From: JAPWJZ01 sp964575605
GTDB lineage: Bacteria > Pseudomonadota > Alphaproteobacteria > Micavibrionales > UBA2020
Length of the DNA: 64,000 nucleotides
Direction of reading: 5' to 3'
Assembly (NCBI GenBank): GCA_964575605.1
Contig: CAZNRN010000007.1
Span: 1-64,000 of the forward strand
Part shown: positions 1 to 8,386 of the stretch, piece by piece
Numbering within the stretch: position 1 is the first letter of the stretch
How the letters are laid out: each line of letters begins with the position of its first letter
Position numbers and translations under genes: made by a program
The notes under the pieces: model-generated
The model's input: only the letters and a program-made list of their open reading frames with translations
The model's database searches: none
What the model was told of the DNA's origin: nothing

Positions 1-1862
1 TGGAAACCGCCGAGATCGCGACGACCAAGGAACGCCTGAAAGACCTGCGCTCGCTGATCACCAATGCCTCGAAGGGGGCAGAGGCCGCGCTGAAAAGCCA
101 GAACGACCTGCTGGGCACCCTCGGCCCCGCGCCCGACAAGGCGACGGGCATCAAGGAAGATAAAGAGGTCCAGAAAAAGCGCGCCGATATCGCAGCCGAA
201 ATCAGCAAGGTCGACGCGCAGATAAAACAGGCAGCGCTGCTGGTGGCGCGCACCGACAATATCACGGCCAGCTTCGACAAGCAGCGCGTGGAAATCCGCC
301 GCATTGAACTGATGCAGAAATCCGGGCTGCTGCTGACGCCCGAAGTGATGCAGACCGCGCTGGTCGAGGGCAGGGCGTGGTATGCCGCCTATCGCCCGAA
401 CCTGAAGGGCGGCGGGTATATTTTATTGTCGCTGATCGTGTTCTGGTACGCCTACCGCTCCGGCCGCCGCCTGAAGGACTGGTTCGGCACGCGTGAATCA
501 CTTGTCGCCCGCGCGCGGGGCAGCAGCCTTTACCTGCATATGACCGCGGCGGCGCTTTGCCTGCTGGCGGATAAATTCGATGTATTCGGATTAAACGCGA
601 ATGCGCCGGTGCTGGCCGATGTCATGCGGCTTGTCTGCGCCTCGTGGATGCTGTTGGGCCTCTTTATTTTCCTCCTCGGCCTGCGGTTCAAGGACCCGGA
701 GCCGGGCAAGGAAGACGACGACGGCAACCTGCCCATCGGCCTGCTGAACTTCCTGATCGCGGCGCTGCGCATCACGGTTTTCGCGCTGTTCGCGGCGGGG
801 ATTGCTGGATATGTGCAGGTGGCGGCCTATGGCTCGCTTAATATCTTTGCGACTTTTGTAGCGGTGGCGCTGTTTGTCGCGCTGCGCTCCGGCCTTGTCA
901 CTGTCAACGCTCGGTTTGCGCGCTGGCAGGGCAAGGAAGAAACGCTCTCGCCCCTCGCCATCGCCATTTTCGAGCCGACCTTTGCCCTCGTCTCGTTCCT
1001 GTTTGCTGCTAGTTTCTGGGGGCTGACGCCCGGCGACGTGCGCGACTGGGCCGACCGCTTCAACGGCGGCGTGACCATCGGCAGCATGCGTTTCGATTTC
1101 TCGGACGCAGGCTCGGCGGCGCTGCTGTTCTTTGTGCTTTATGTCGCGACACGGCTGTTCCAGACCTTCCTGGCCAAGCGCCTCTTCCCGCAGACGCGGC
1201 TCGAGCGCGGGGTGAAGGATGCGGTGCATACGCTGATCGGCTATACCGGCGTTATCATCGCGACGCTGGCGGCGCTGGGTACGCTCGGCCTCGACATGCA
1301 GAAACTCGCGATCGTCGCGGGCGCGCTGTCGGTCGGTATCGGTTTCGGCTTGCAGGCGGTGATCAACAACTTCGTCTCCGGCCTGATTTTGCTGTTCGAG
1401 CGCCCCGTGCGCGTCGGCGACCTGATCGAGGTCGGCGGGCAGCAGGGGCTGGTCAAGAAAATCCGCGTGCGCTCGACCGAAATGGAAACGGCGCAGTTCG
1501 CCTCTATCGTCGTGCCGAATTCGAAGCTGATTACCGAGACGGTGGTCAACTGGACGCTTGGCGGCCGCAGCGTGCGGGTCGAGGTTGTCGTGGGCGTCGC
1601 CTATGGCAGCGATACGGCGCTGGTGAAAAAACTGCTGCTCGACGTTGCGGCGGAACACCCGCAGGTGCGAAAGCGGCCTGACCCGCAGGTGCTGTTCAAC
1701 AACTTCGGCGCGACCGCGCTTGAATTCGAACTCCGCTGCTTCGTGCGCGATATCACCGACAAGAACGTCGTCGCCTCCGACCTCCGCTTCGCCATCGACA
1801 AGGCGCTGCGCGACAATAAAATCGAGCGCACGGGCGGGCTGGCGGCCGCGGCGGCGAAGTAA
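1..1862 (+). CDS. DUF3772/MscS-family mechanosensitive ion channel, 5' end outside window
   Basis: The reading frame is open from base 3 to the TAA at 1862, so about 619 residues of the C-terminal part are visible and the start lies upstream. The first ~80 residues are charged and helical (GPAPDK, then a QAALLVARTD stretch), as in the periplasmic DUF3772 region of large MscS proteins. Several hydrophobic segments follow. The conserved MscS pore and beta domain is in the last ~190 residues (GFGLQAVINNFVSGLILLFERP, VGDLIEV, VVPNSKL). The family releases solutes across the inner membrane during hypo-osmotic shock. A GTG at 243 could look like a start, but the homologous upstream region argues against it. 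The stop abuts the stop of the convergent next gene. Confidence 0.9.
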   Translation, partial: ETAEIATTKERLKDLRSLITNASKGAEAALKSQNDLLGTLGPAPDKATGIKEDKEVQKKRADIAAEISKVDAQIKQAALLVARTDNITASFDKQRVEIRRIELMQKSGLLLTPEVMQTALVEGRAWYAAYRPNLKGGGYILLSLIVFWYAYRSGRRLKDWFGTRESLVARARGSSLYLHMTAAALCLLADKFDVFGLNANAPVLADVMRLVCASWMLLGLFIFLLGLRFKDPEPGKEDDDGNLPIGLLNFLIAALRITVFALFAAGIAGYVQVAAYGSLNIFATFVAVALFVALRSGLVTVNARFARWQGKEETLSPLAIAIFEPTFALVSFLFAASFWGLTPGDVRDWADRFNGGVTIGSMRFDFSDAGSAALLFFVLYVATRLFQTFLAKRLFPQTRLERGVKDAVHTLIGYTGVIIATLAALGTLGLDMQKLAIVAGALSVGIGFGLQAVINNFVSGLILLFERPVRVGDLIEVGGQQGLVKKIRVRSTEMETAQFASIVVPNSKLITETVVNWTLGGRSVRVEVVVGVAYGSDTALVKKLLLDVAAEHPQVRKRPDPQVLFNNFGATALEFELRCFVRDITDKNVVASDLRFAIDKALRDNKIERTGGLAAAAAK

Positions 1863-2486
1863 TCATCCCCCGGGTTTCATTTTCAATTTAAGGGGCTGCC
1901 GGATTTTGACGGGAGCCATGGTCTTCGTATCGTCTTCGGGCGGCAGGATACCGGCGGCGCGCGCTGTATTGACGTAGCCCTTGCGAAATTCGTTCATCGC
2001 TATTTCACGCTTGGAAATGCCGTCGCAAAGGCGCACGGAGTCCATGATAAGGTCGTGCGTGCCCTGCTTCCTCAGGTTCGTCTTGGAATAGGCCATAACC
2101 TCTGACAGGAAGTTCCGCCAGTCATCGCGTGTGTCCTCGATGTGTTTCAGCTGTTCGACGCAGTCTTTTTCGAGTTTCTTCCGGTCGACTTCTTCAGGAT
2201 GTTGTACGAAATTTTTGATATCGAAAAGCACCGCATACGCGCCGCCGCTGACCCCGTCGTGCGCCTCGATTTTCCTTTCGTATCTTTTGTGGAAGGCATG
2301 GAGCTCTTCGATCAGGACGCGGGTCCGCTCTTCCCGTGCGCGCAGTTCCTCCGCTTCCTTGTGCCTGTGCATGCGCAGCTCGGGGGAGGAGCCCGTCAGC
2401 ACATCGGCAAAACGGCGCCAGTGTGCGGCGAGGGTGCCGGGCCTAGGCTCGGCCGGTGCCTGGGTTGCGGTGGAAAGCGAAGGCAT
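1863..2486 (-). CDS. Hypothetical hydrophilic protein
   Basis: About 207 residues, no recognised family. It is charged, probably helical and possibly coiled-coil around the HKEAEELRAREERTRVLIEEL segment, with no signal peptide or membrane segment. It ends in a basic tail (LKLKMKPGG). The ATG at 2486 is chosen because GAGG lies 8 nt upstream; an in-frame start at 2564 would add 26 residues with no better ribosome site. Convergent with the channel gene, with zero bases between the stops. Function unknown, probably cytoplasmic. Confidence 0.65.
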   Translation of the reverse strand: MPSLSTATQAPAEPRPGTLAAHWRRFADVLTGSSPELRMHRHKEAEELRAREERTRVLIEELHAFHKRYERKIEAHDGVSGGAYAVLFDIKNFVQHPEEVDRKKLEKDCVEQLKHIEDTRDDWRNFLSEVMAYSKTNLRKQGTHDLIMDSVRLCDGISKREIAMNEFRKGYVNTARAAGILPPEDDTKTMAPVKIRQPLKLKMKPGG

Positions 2487-2925
2487 GAAAACAACCTCGA
2501 ACAAATTGCCCGTGGTTGTTTTGGGAGCGCGGTAGGTTGGACGGCAGGCGGGAAACAATACCACTTCAGGTAAAACCGCTCTGCCCGTTAGATGCGCCCG
2601 GCTTTGTATTATGCATAACAGAAGCCCTAATTTTCCTCAAACGAATTATGAGGTGCATCAGCGGCGTGGATTTTCTGCCATGCCCTTGATCTGACTGGAT
2701 ATGCACCGCAATACAATCGCTTTGGCGGGCTCTATTGCCTTTGCGAGGCTTCAAAACCGTGCATAGACAGGTTGCCATGCAAATGATGACATCAGGTGTT
2801 GAGTATTTACAAGTACTTAACACGAAACCGGCGCGTTTTGGACGACGGAAATTGTGATGCAATATCAAGCTCTTGCAGGGAGGGTCATTTTTTGCGTGCC
2901 GGAAGACGATTTTTCACAGGAAAGT
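2487..2925. other. Intergenic region without a supported gene
   Basis: Between the start of the minus-strand hypothetical gene and the promoter-like element before the next plus-strand gene. The only long open frame (2566-2868, minus) has unlikely composition and no ribosome site. I see no RNA gene, repeat or terminator here. Confidence 0.5.
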
Positions 2926-2926
2926 C

Positions 2927-2955
2927 TTGCATGGGCTGGGCTTTTTATTTAACAT
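2927..2955 (+). promoter_or_regulatory. Promoter-like element, copy 1
   Basis: TTGCAT, a 17-nt spacer and TAACAT, ending 88 nt before the ATG at 3044. The surrounding 36 nt (2926-2961) align without gaps to 5623-5658 and share CTTGC, CTGG and TATTTAACATAA, plus GCA. Two unrelated small genes carrying the same element suggests a shared promoter class. The sigma factor cannot be told from the sequence. Confidence 0.45.
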
Positions 2956-3043
2956 AACGCACAGTTTTTAAACCGGATCTTCACGGTTTTTTTCGAAATC
3001 TATTTATGGAGTGTCCGGCCATTCGTACAAGCGGGGAACAGCC

Positions 3044-3520
3044 ATGACAAAACCTTCATCGAATGCCGCAGCCTTCAACGCCAGCGGCGCACGTGCGCAG
3101 TTCAAGGCGGCGACAGCAGGCGAGTTTATCGACGCCATGGCCGCGCGCGACCCGTTCTTCAAGGGTGATCGCAAGATGATCGAAGACAGCTTCCGCTTCA
3201 ACGTGTGGCAGGGCGGGCCCTTCGTCGTTGTGCTGCCCAACCAACCGTTCAAGGACGTGCCGCGCAACACCGAAATCCAGAAGATGCTGCACAGGTGCAA
3301 CGCCGAAATCCCGCCGACGCATCTCTGCTCCGGCCTGCTCGGGCACAAGGACGACATGGACAACGCCCGCATGCAATACGCCTTCAGCAACAAAGCCGCC
3401 GCCAAATGGTTCGCCGCCAAACTCGAAAAAGAATTCGGCTATGAAACCGCGTCATTCGAAATGACGGACGCGGGGCCGAACAAGACGCGGATTATTTATC
3501 ATACGGGGCCGGCGCGTTAA
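3044..3520 (+). CDS. Hypothetical protein
   Basis: 158 residues, family not recognised. The ATG at 3044 is preferred because GGGGA lies 7 nt upstream; a GTG at 3011 would add 11 residues without a good ribosome site. The protein is soluble, mixed alpha/beta in appearance, with a cysteine pair around residue 85-97 (HRCNAEI, THLCSG). No signal peptide is seen. It stands alone behind the promoter-like element at 2927-2955, with the convergent gene at 3570 downstream. Confidence 0.65.
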   Translation: MTKPSSNAAAFNASGARAQFKAATAGEFIDAMAARDPFFKGDRKMIEDSFRFNVWQGGPFVVVLPNQPFKDVPRNTEIQKMLHRCNAEIPPTHLCSGLLGHKDDMDNARMQYAFSNKAAAKWFAAKLEKEFGYETASFEMTDAGPNKTRIIYHTGPAR

Positions 3521-3569
3521 CTGTAGTAAGCTCGGTCTTCACCGGGGTGGAGAATTGCAATCTGAACGG

Positions 3570-4229
3570 TTATAGGATGTTACCAGTTTTGGCTTGTAAG
3601 GCGTATTGCCTCAGTTCCCCTCGCAATCGTTTAGTTTTGGATAAAAATTTGTCAATTATTGCTGGAACGCGTTCCTTGTCCTGTCGCATGGCGCGGTGAC
3701 CTAGGCCATGCAAGGCACTTTCGATACATGCATCATTGGGTAGGTATAAAGCGTCTTCCATTACATCAAGAACGACATCCTTCCAGCTGCTCAAAGGGCT
3801 TGTATCCCACAACATGTAACAGAATTGATTGAGCGGATTAGCCCCTGCCTCGTTAATGTTAGATAAAACAGGGTTGCAGCGGTGCGCAAAGCAATCACGA
3901 TAAAGATGCTTCATTTTTAAAACTGCATCAATGCGAAGGCCTTCATCGACACCTTTTTGCATTATTAAATAGATATCATTTGATACGGCATTATTAAAAA
4001 TATAGTTCAGGCCATTTACAATTTGCAGGTCTGAGTATCCCTGTAAATCTTTGCCGCAACGTTCAAAAGTTGTGCCAATGAGCATTACTTTTTGCTCAGG
4101 AGATGCTGCAATTTCTTTGAGGTTAATATCCCAATACCAAGTGTCTTTGCCAGTATATTGCGGACGATCAAAAAGGAACTCGATCCATTCTTGGTATAAG
4201 TGGTCGTCTATTTGAGGCTCAGCTTTCAA
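3570..4229 (-). CDS. Hypothetical protein, AT-richer than its neighbours
   Basis: 219 residues from a TTG start that overlaps the ispG TGA stop by 4 nt (TTGA), suggesting translational coupling to ispG. No recognised domain. It is rich in Asp, Asn and aromatic residues. Near residue 170 it has a CIESALHGLGHRAM segment followed by VPAIIDKFL, which may be a helical repeat unit. The codons are clearly AT-richer than those of ispG, pointing to recent acquisition or relaxed selection. No signal peptide or membrane helix. Function unknown, and an internal start is possible. Confidence 0.6.
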   Translation of the reverse strand: MKAEPQIDDHLYQEWIEFLFDRPQYTGKDTWYWDINLKEIAASPEQKVMLIGTTFERCGKDLQGYSDLQIVNGLNYIFNNAVSNDIYLIMQKGVDEGLRIDAVLKMKHLYRDCFAHRCNPVLSNINEAGANPLNQFCYMLWDTSPLSSWKDVVLDVMEDALYLPNDACIESALHGLGHRAMRQDKERVPAIIDKFLSKTKRLRGELRQYALQAKTGNIL

Positions 4230-5485
4230 GCGCTCTTAACCTCTTTAACCCCATCCCCATAAGTCTTCCGCACATAAGCCTCCAAAATCTCCTGAAACTC
4301 TTCGGCGATTTTGTCGCCGCGGAGGGTGTGGGATTTTTTGCCGTCGGTGAAGACGGGGGCGACGGGGGCTTCGCCGGTTCCGGGGAGGGAGATGCCGATG
4401 TTGGCGTGCTTGCTTTCGCCGGGGCCATTCACGATGCAGCCCATGACGGCAACGTTCATGGTCTCGACACCCGCGAATTCGGCGCGCCATTCGGGCATAC
4501 GTTTGGCGATGTAGCCTTGAATCTTGCCCGCGAGTTCCTGGAAATAGGTGCTGGTAGTGCGGCCGCAGCCGGGGCAGGCGCTGACCTGCGGCAGGAAGGA
4601 GCGCAGCCCCATGCTCTGCAATATCTGCTGGCAGGTCTGCACCTCGACCACGCGGCTCTCGCCGATCTGCGGCGTGAGGGAGGCGCGGATGGTGTCGCCG
4701 ATGCCGTCCTGTAACAACACGCTGAGGCTGGCGGTGGTGGCGACGATGCCCTTCATGCCCATGCCCGCTTCGGTCAGGCCGAGGTGGAGGGCGTAGTCGG
4801 AGCGTTTGGCGAGTTCGCGGTAGACGGTGATAAGCGCCTGCACGCGGCTGACCTTGGTCGAGAGGATGATTTTGTCCTTCGTCAGGCCGATGTCGAGCGC
4901 CTGCTGCGCGCTTTGCAGGGTGGATTGCACGAGGGCTTCCTGCATGACTTCTTCGGCTGATTTCGGGTCGGCGCTGCGGCCGTTTTCGTCCATCAGGCGG
5001 GCGAGGACTTGCTGGTCCAAGCTGCCCCAATTCACGCCGATGCGCACGGGCTTGTTATGCTTCACGGCGCATTCGATCATCATCTCGAACTGGCGGTCGC
5101 GTTTTTCGCCGAAGCCGACGTTGCCGGGGTTGATGCGGTATTTCGCCAGCGCCACGGCGCAATCGGGCACGTCGGTCAGCAGCTTGTGCCCGTTGTAATG
5201 GAAGCAGCCGACGAGCGGCACGTCGAGGCCGTCTTTCAGCAGCCGGTCGTGGATGAGGGGGACGGCGCGGGCGGCTTCCTCGGTGTTCACCGTGATGCGG
5301 ACGATTTCGGAGCCTGCTTCGTAGAGTTCCCTGACTTGCTGATAGGTTTTTTCGACGTCGACCGTGTCGGTGTTCGTCATGCTCTGCACCACGATTGGCG
5401 CGCCGCCGCCGACGGTCACCTTGCCGACTTTCACGGGCACCGTTTTGTGCCGCTTGATGGGGTGGGTATAGGTCGCGCTGGCCAC
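4226..5485 (-). CDS. ispG: 4-hydroxy-3-methylbut-2-enyl diphosphate synthase (flavodoxin/ferredoxin)
   Basis: 419 residues, full length for bacterial IspG (GcpE). It reductively converts ME-cPP to HMBPP in the penultimate step of the MEP isoprenoid pathway, using a [4Fe-4S] cluster. The N-terminal TIM barrel begins with VQSMTNTDTVD. The C-terminal cluster domain shows SACPGCGRTT and the third cysteine in GCIVNGPGE. It starts with ATG at 5485 and overlaps the following unknown gene by 4 nt. The same pathway appears again at the ispDF gene. Confidence 0.97.
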   Translation of the reverse strand: MASATYTHPIKRHKTVPVKVGKVTVGGGAPIVVQSMTNTDTVDVEKTYQQVRELYEAGSEIVRITVNTEEAARAVPLIHDRLLKDGLDVPLVGCFHYNGHKLLTDVPDCAVALAKYRINPGNVGFGEKRDRQFEMMIECAVKHNKPVRIGVNWGSLDQQVLARLMDENGRSADPKSAEEVMQEALVQSTLQSAQQALDIGLTKDKIILSTKVSRVQALITVYRELAKRSDYALHLGLTEAGMGMKGIVATTASLSVLLQDGIGDTIRASLTPQIGESRVVEVQTCQQILQSMGLRSFLPQVSACPGCGRTTSTYFQELAGKIQGYIAKRMPEWRAEFAGVETMNVAVMGCIVNGPGESKHANIGISLPGTGEAPVAPVFTDGKKSHTLRGDKIAEEFQEILEAYVRKTYGDGVKEVKSA

Positions 5486-5623
5486 AGGAAACTCCTCATA
5501 ACACTTATCCAGAGAGGTAAGGCCAGTTTACCGGAATGTCAACCGGAGATGCCGTGCATATTATGCTGATTTTATTGAGGAAATATTCACGTTCTTGCAC
5601 GGGCGGCGGGGGATTGAAAAAGC

Positions 5624-5652
5624 TTGCTTTTGCTGGTTCTATTATTTAACAT
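5624..5652 (+). promoter_or_regulatory. Promoter-like element, copy 2
   Basis: TTGCTT, 17 nt, TAACAT, ending 44 nt before the ATG at 5697. It is the second copy of the element described at 2927-2955. The match extends from CTTGC at 5623 to GCA at 5658 with the same spacing. Confidence 0.45.
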
Positions 5653-5696
5653 AATGCAGATTTAAAGCATTGAGCGTTTCTTCCAACAGGTGGGCA

Positions 5697-6122
5697 ATGA
5701 CGCAGGATACAAAAACATTCAAAACTGCCGAAGTGCTGGCGGCGATCCATTCGTTTCCGGGGCTGCTGGCCGCGGCCGAGAAAATCGGCGTGCTCGAGGC
5801 CTTCGACAAGATCCGCGAAAGGGCGCCCGAGATTGCGGGCATGAAGGGCGCGGCTACCGACCACCTCGGCTGGTGCACGTTGTCACAAGCGATGCGACCG
5901 GTATTGAAAAGCCATTTCCCCGCGCTCTCGGCCGAGCAATTCCCGGATCAGGCCTATTGGTCAGACCCGCGCAAACTCGACGCCGAAAAGGTCAGCCGTC
6001 TTGGCGACTGGGTGCACCAGATGGAAACGAAATACGGTGCGACACTGCAAGTGCCCGATATCGGCTTCGAAGTGAAGGAAGAATTAGAGCTACTGCACCG
6101 CAAGGCGCCCAAGCCCTTTTAA
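5697..6122 (+). CDS. Hypothetical small soluble protein
   Basis: 141 residues, not assigned to a family. The ATG at 5697 has CAGGTGG just upstream; the longer frame from a TTG at 5670 is less likely. The sequence looks mostly helical (AEVLAAIHSFPGLLAAAEKIGVLEAFDKI) and ends in a charged segment, with no signal peptide. Its last 4 nt overlap the end of the convergent next gene. Expression probably depends on the promoter-like element at 5624-5652. Confidence 0.65.
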   Translation: MTQDTKTFKTAEVLAAIHSFPGLLAAAEKIGVLEAFDKIRERAPEIAGMKGAATDHLGWCTLSQAMRPVLKSHFPALSAEQFPDQAYWSDPRKLDAEKVSRLGDWVHQMETKYGATLQVPDIGFEVKEELELLHRKAPKPF

Positions 6123-6649
6123 GCCCTCAAGGCCTGTTTGTAACGCTGGCCTTGCGGTTGCACCGTCGGCAGCGCCGTGATGGTATTGCCGGTGAAGGCA
6201 AAGCCCGCTGTTTCCAGCGATGATTTAATCACAGCAAATTCCGCGGGGCTGACGCCGAAGTGGTCGGCAGTCTGCGCGTTTTTGAGAGGCGAGGGGTTTT
6301 TGAGGGCGCTGATCATGTCGCTCACAAAATCATCAAAGGTCTGGCGGATATCGACGCCGACGAGGTTCACGCCATGCGCCGCCGTTTTCAGCAGGTGGCG
6401 CGAAACTTCAACCGGGTTCGCGCTGTCGCGCGCGATGTTGGCCAGCATCCATGCGATTTGATTGCGTCCGGCAAAGGCGGGCAGGTCTTTCGCCGCAGCC
6501 GCGCCGAAGATATCGGCCAGCGTGTCGGGCGAGGTTTTCTTCTGGTCGACATCGTCGTTCGCCATAGTTGCGGCAATCGTGTTCTGCATTGCGTAAACGC
6601 CGATCAGGGTCAGCTTGGACACGGTGTCGAGTTTCATGGTTGCGGTCAT
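6119..6649 (-). CDS. Hypothetical protein
   Basis: About 176 residues from the ATG at 6649, which has a GAAGAAAG ribosome site 8-9 nt upstream; frames from 6712 are less convincing. Mostly helical and soluble, with alanine-rich segments (DIFGAAAAKDLPAFAG) and a C-terminal part resembling a small winged or helical fold (FGVSPAEFAVIKSSLETAGFAF). No known domain identified. Convergent overlap of 4 nt with the preceding gene and divergent from the SIMPL-domain gene. Confidence 0.6.
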   Translation of the reverse strand: MTATMKLDTVSKLTLIGVYAMQNTIAATMANDDVDQKKTSPDTLADIFGAAAAKDLPAFAGRNQIAWMLANIARDSANPVEVSRHLLKTAAHGVNLVGVDIRQTFDDFVSDMISALKNPSPLKNAQTADHFGVSPAEFAVIKSSLETAGFAFTGNTITALPTVQPQGQRYKQALRA

Positions 6650-6822
6650 GGCTTTGGCTTTCTTCGAAAAATTTGATTGGAATATATTAAGTCCGCCTCG
6701 CCCCAAAGTCAATGGATTATGTAAAATATAGAAAACGCTATGGATATGTAATTGATTATAATGGGGAATTTGACAACTTTCGCCGCGGGTGGGAGACTAT
6801 GTGCCTTAGATGGGAGTTTATC

Positions 6823-7617
6823 ATGACACGATTTTTGTCGCTGCTGCTGTTCGTTGTTTTCCTGTCGTCGCCCGTCTGGGCGGCAGAGGCGGAGAAGCCA
6901 TTCCAGCAACGCTCGATATCGGTGACGGGCGAGGCCGAGATTAAAGTCGTGCCCGACCAGGTGCAGATTTCCCTGACCGCCGAAGACCGCGGCGTGAACC
7001 TGATCGAAACCAAGGCCAAGAACGACGCTGCGGTAAAGGCGCTGGTCGAATACGCGACCAAGGACCTCGGCATCGAGGCGCGCCATGTGCAAACCGATTT
7101 CGTCAGCGTCGAGCCGCAATACCGCAGTTGCAATTACGACGACGAGCAGACGGGCAAATGCAGCCCGCTCGATATTACCTATTACACCGTGCGCAAGGGC
7201 ATCCAGATATGCCTGAAGGACCTGACAAAGTATGAAGGCCTGATCACCAAGGCGCTGGCGCTGGGCGTCAAACGCATCGATAACATCCAGTTCGTGACGA
7301 CCGAGCTGCGCAAGCACCGCGACAAGGCGCGCGACATGGCGGCGCAGGCTTCGCTGGAAAAGGCGCAGGCGGTTGCGGGTAAACTGGGCATGAAGGTCGG
7401 CAAGCCGCTGAACATCAGCCTGCAGAACTATAATTCCTATTACTACTGGCCTTCCAGCTACGGCGCCCGCGGCGGCAACAACCAGTACATGGCGCAGAAC
7501 GCCATGCAGCAGGCCGCACCCTCGGGCGCGCCGCAGGGCGAGGACGGCGGCAGCGAGCTGGCCATCGGCCAGATCAGCGTGACGGCACAGGTGAGCGTCA
7601 ATTACGAGCTCGAATAG
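6823..7617 (+). CDS. SIMPL (DUF541) domain periplasmic protein
   Basis: 264 residues beginning MTRFLSLLLFVVFLSSPVWA, a clear signal peptide with cleavage after the WA-A region. The mature protein has the SIMPL/DUF541 pattern: ISVTGEAEIKVVPDQVQISL at the start, a central helix pair with KAKNDAAVKAL, and a closing strand QISVTAQVSVNYEL. The family, which includes YggE, is linked to oxidative stress defence and envelope functions, with no defined chemistry. The ATG at 6823 has TGGGAG 8 nt upstream; the frame extends upstream without a better site. A Tyr/Asn-rich loop (QNYNSYYYWPSSYG) is distinctive. Confidence 0.85.
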   Translation: MTRFLSLLLFVVFLSSPVWAAEAEKPFQQRSISVTGEAEIKVVPDQVQISLTAEDRGVNLIETKAKNDAAVKALVEYATKDLGIEARHVQTDFVSVEPQYRSCNYDDEQTGKCSPLDITYYTVRKGIQICLKDLTKYEGLITKALALGVKRIDNIQFVTTELRKHRDKARDMAAQASLEKAQAVAGKLGMKVGKPLNISLQNYNSYYYWPSSYGARGGNNQYMAQNAMQQAAPSGAPQGEDGGSELAIGQISVTAQVSVNYELE

Positions 7618-7702
7618 ATGCCATAACCTGCCGCGGAACACTTGTTAAAAAGCGCCATCTTTGCGATGATATAACAGGGTTTATATACAGGGCAGGGTGG
7701 GC

Positions 7703-8386
7703 ATGAAAGTCCTCGTCGTCGAAGACAATCCGAAGCTGCAAAAGCTTCTATCGCATATCCTTGAAAAAGACGGTTTCACGCTCGTCACCGCGACCAGCGG
7801 GGCGGAGGCGCTGAAGGTTTATGAAGCCGAGAAACCGGACATCATCTGCCTCGACGTCGTGATGGAAGATATGTCGGGCATCAGCGTCTGCAAGGAAATC
7901 CGCGCGAAAGACGCCAAGGTGACCATCCTGCTCATCACCTCGAAATCGCGACCGGTGGATATCGAGGAAGGGCTGGCGGCCGGCGCGAACGATTACGTGA
8001 TCAAGCCCTTCGACCTTGCCGATATGACTCAGCGCATGCGCGCAATTGCGACCGGGCGCATTTCCCGCGACGATACCGCGCTGTTCGCGAAGAGTTTCGA
8101 TTTCGGCGACCTGAAGGTTTTTCCGGGGCAGCTGCGTGCGGAGCGGGCTGGGGCATCCATCGACCTCAATTTCCGCGACGTCAAGCTGCTTAAGCTGCTG
8201 TCTGAAAATAAAGGGAAAGCAATGGGCGCGCATGATCTGCACCCTTACTGCTGGTCAGCGACGTCCGGGGCGGAGGAGCAGACCGTGCAGTGGTACATGG
8301 GTCAGCTGCGCAAAAAGGTGGAGGCGAACCCCGAGGCGCCCGCGCTGATCAAATCCGCCGACAGCGGGGCTTTCGTGCATGGCTAA
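7703..8386 (+). CDS. Response regulator with receiver and winged-helix-like output domain
   Basis: 227 residues. The receiver domain (residues ~1-115) has the acidic pair ED (7-8), phospho-acceptor Asp51 (ICLDVVMEDMSG) and the KPF lysine near 101. The C-terminal ~95 residues look like an OmpR/PhoB winged helix (NFRDVKLLKLL, EEQTVQWYMGQLRKKV), but the usual final wing is divergent. ATG at 7703 follows AGGGTGG; a GTG two codons upstream is possible. It overlaps the downstream hybrid kinase by 8 nt, so the two probably form one signalling system that regulates transcription. Confidence 0.88.
   Translation: MKVLVVEDNPKLQKLLSHILEKDGFTLVTATSGAEALKVYEAEKPDIICLDVVMEDMSGISVCKEIRAKDAKVTILLITSKSRPVDIEEGLAAGANDYVIKPFDLADMTQRMRAIATGRISRDDTALFAKSFDFGDLKVFPGQLRAERAGASIDLNFRDVKLLKLLSENKGKAMGAHDLHPYCWSATSGAEEQTVQWYMGQLRKKVEANPEAPALIKSADSGAFVHG

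Noticed and set aside
591..1658. 355-residue minus-strand open frame
   Set aside because: It is a high-GC shadow of the MscS gene, rich in Arg, His and Gln.
2566..2868. 100-residue open frame on the minus strand
   Set aside because: Odd composition, no ribosome site, and it fills an AT-rich gap with a promoter-like element nearby.
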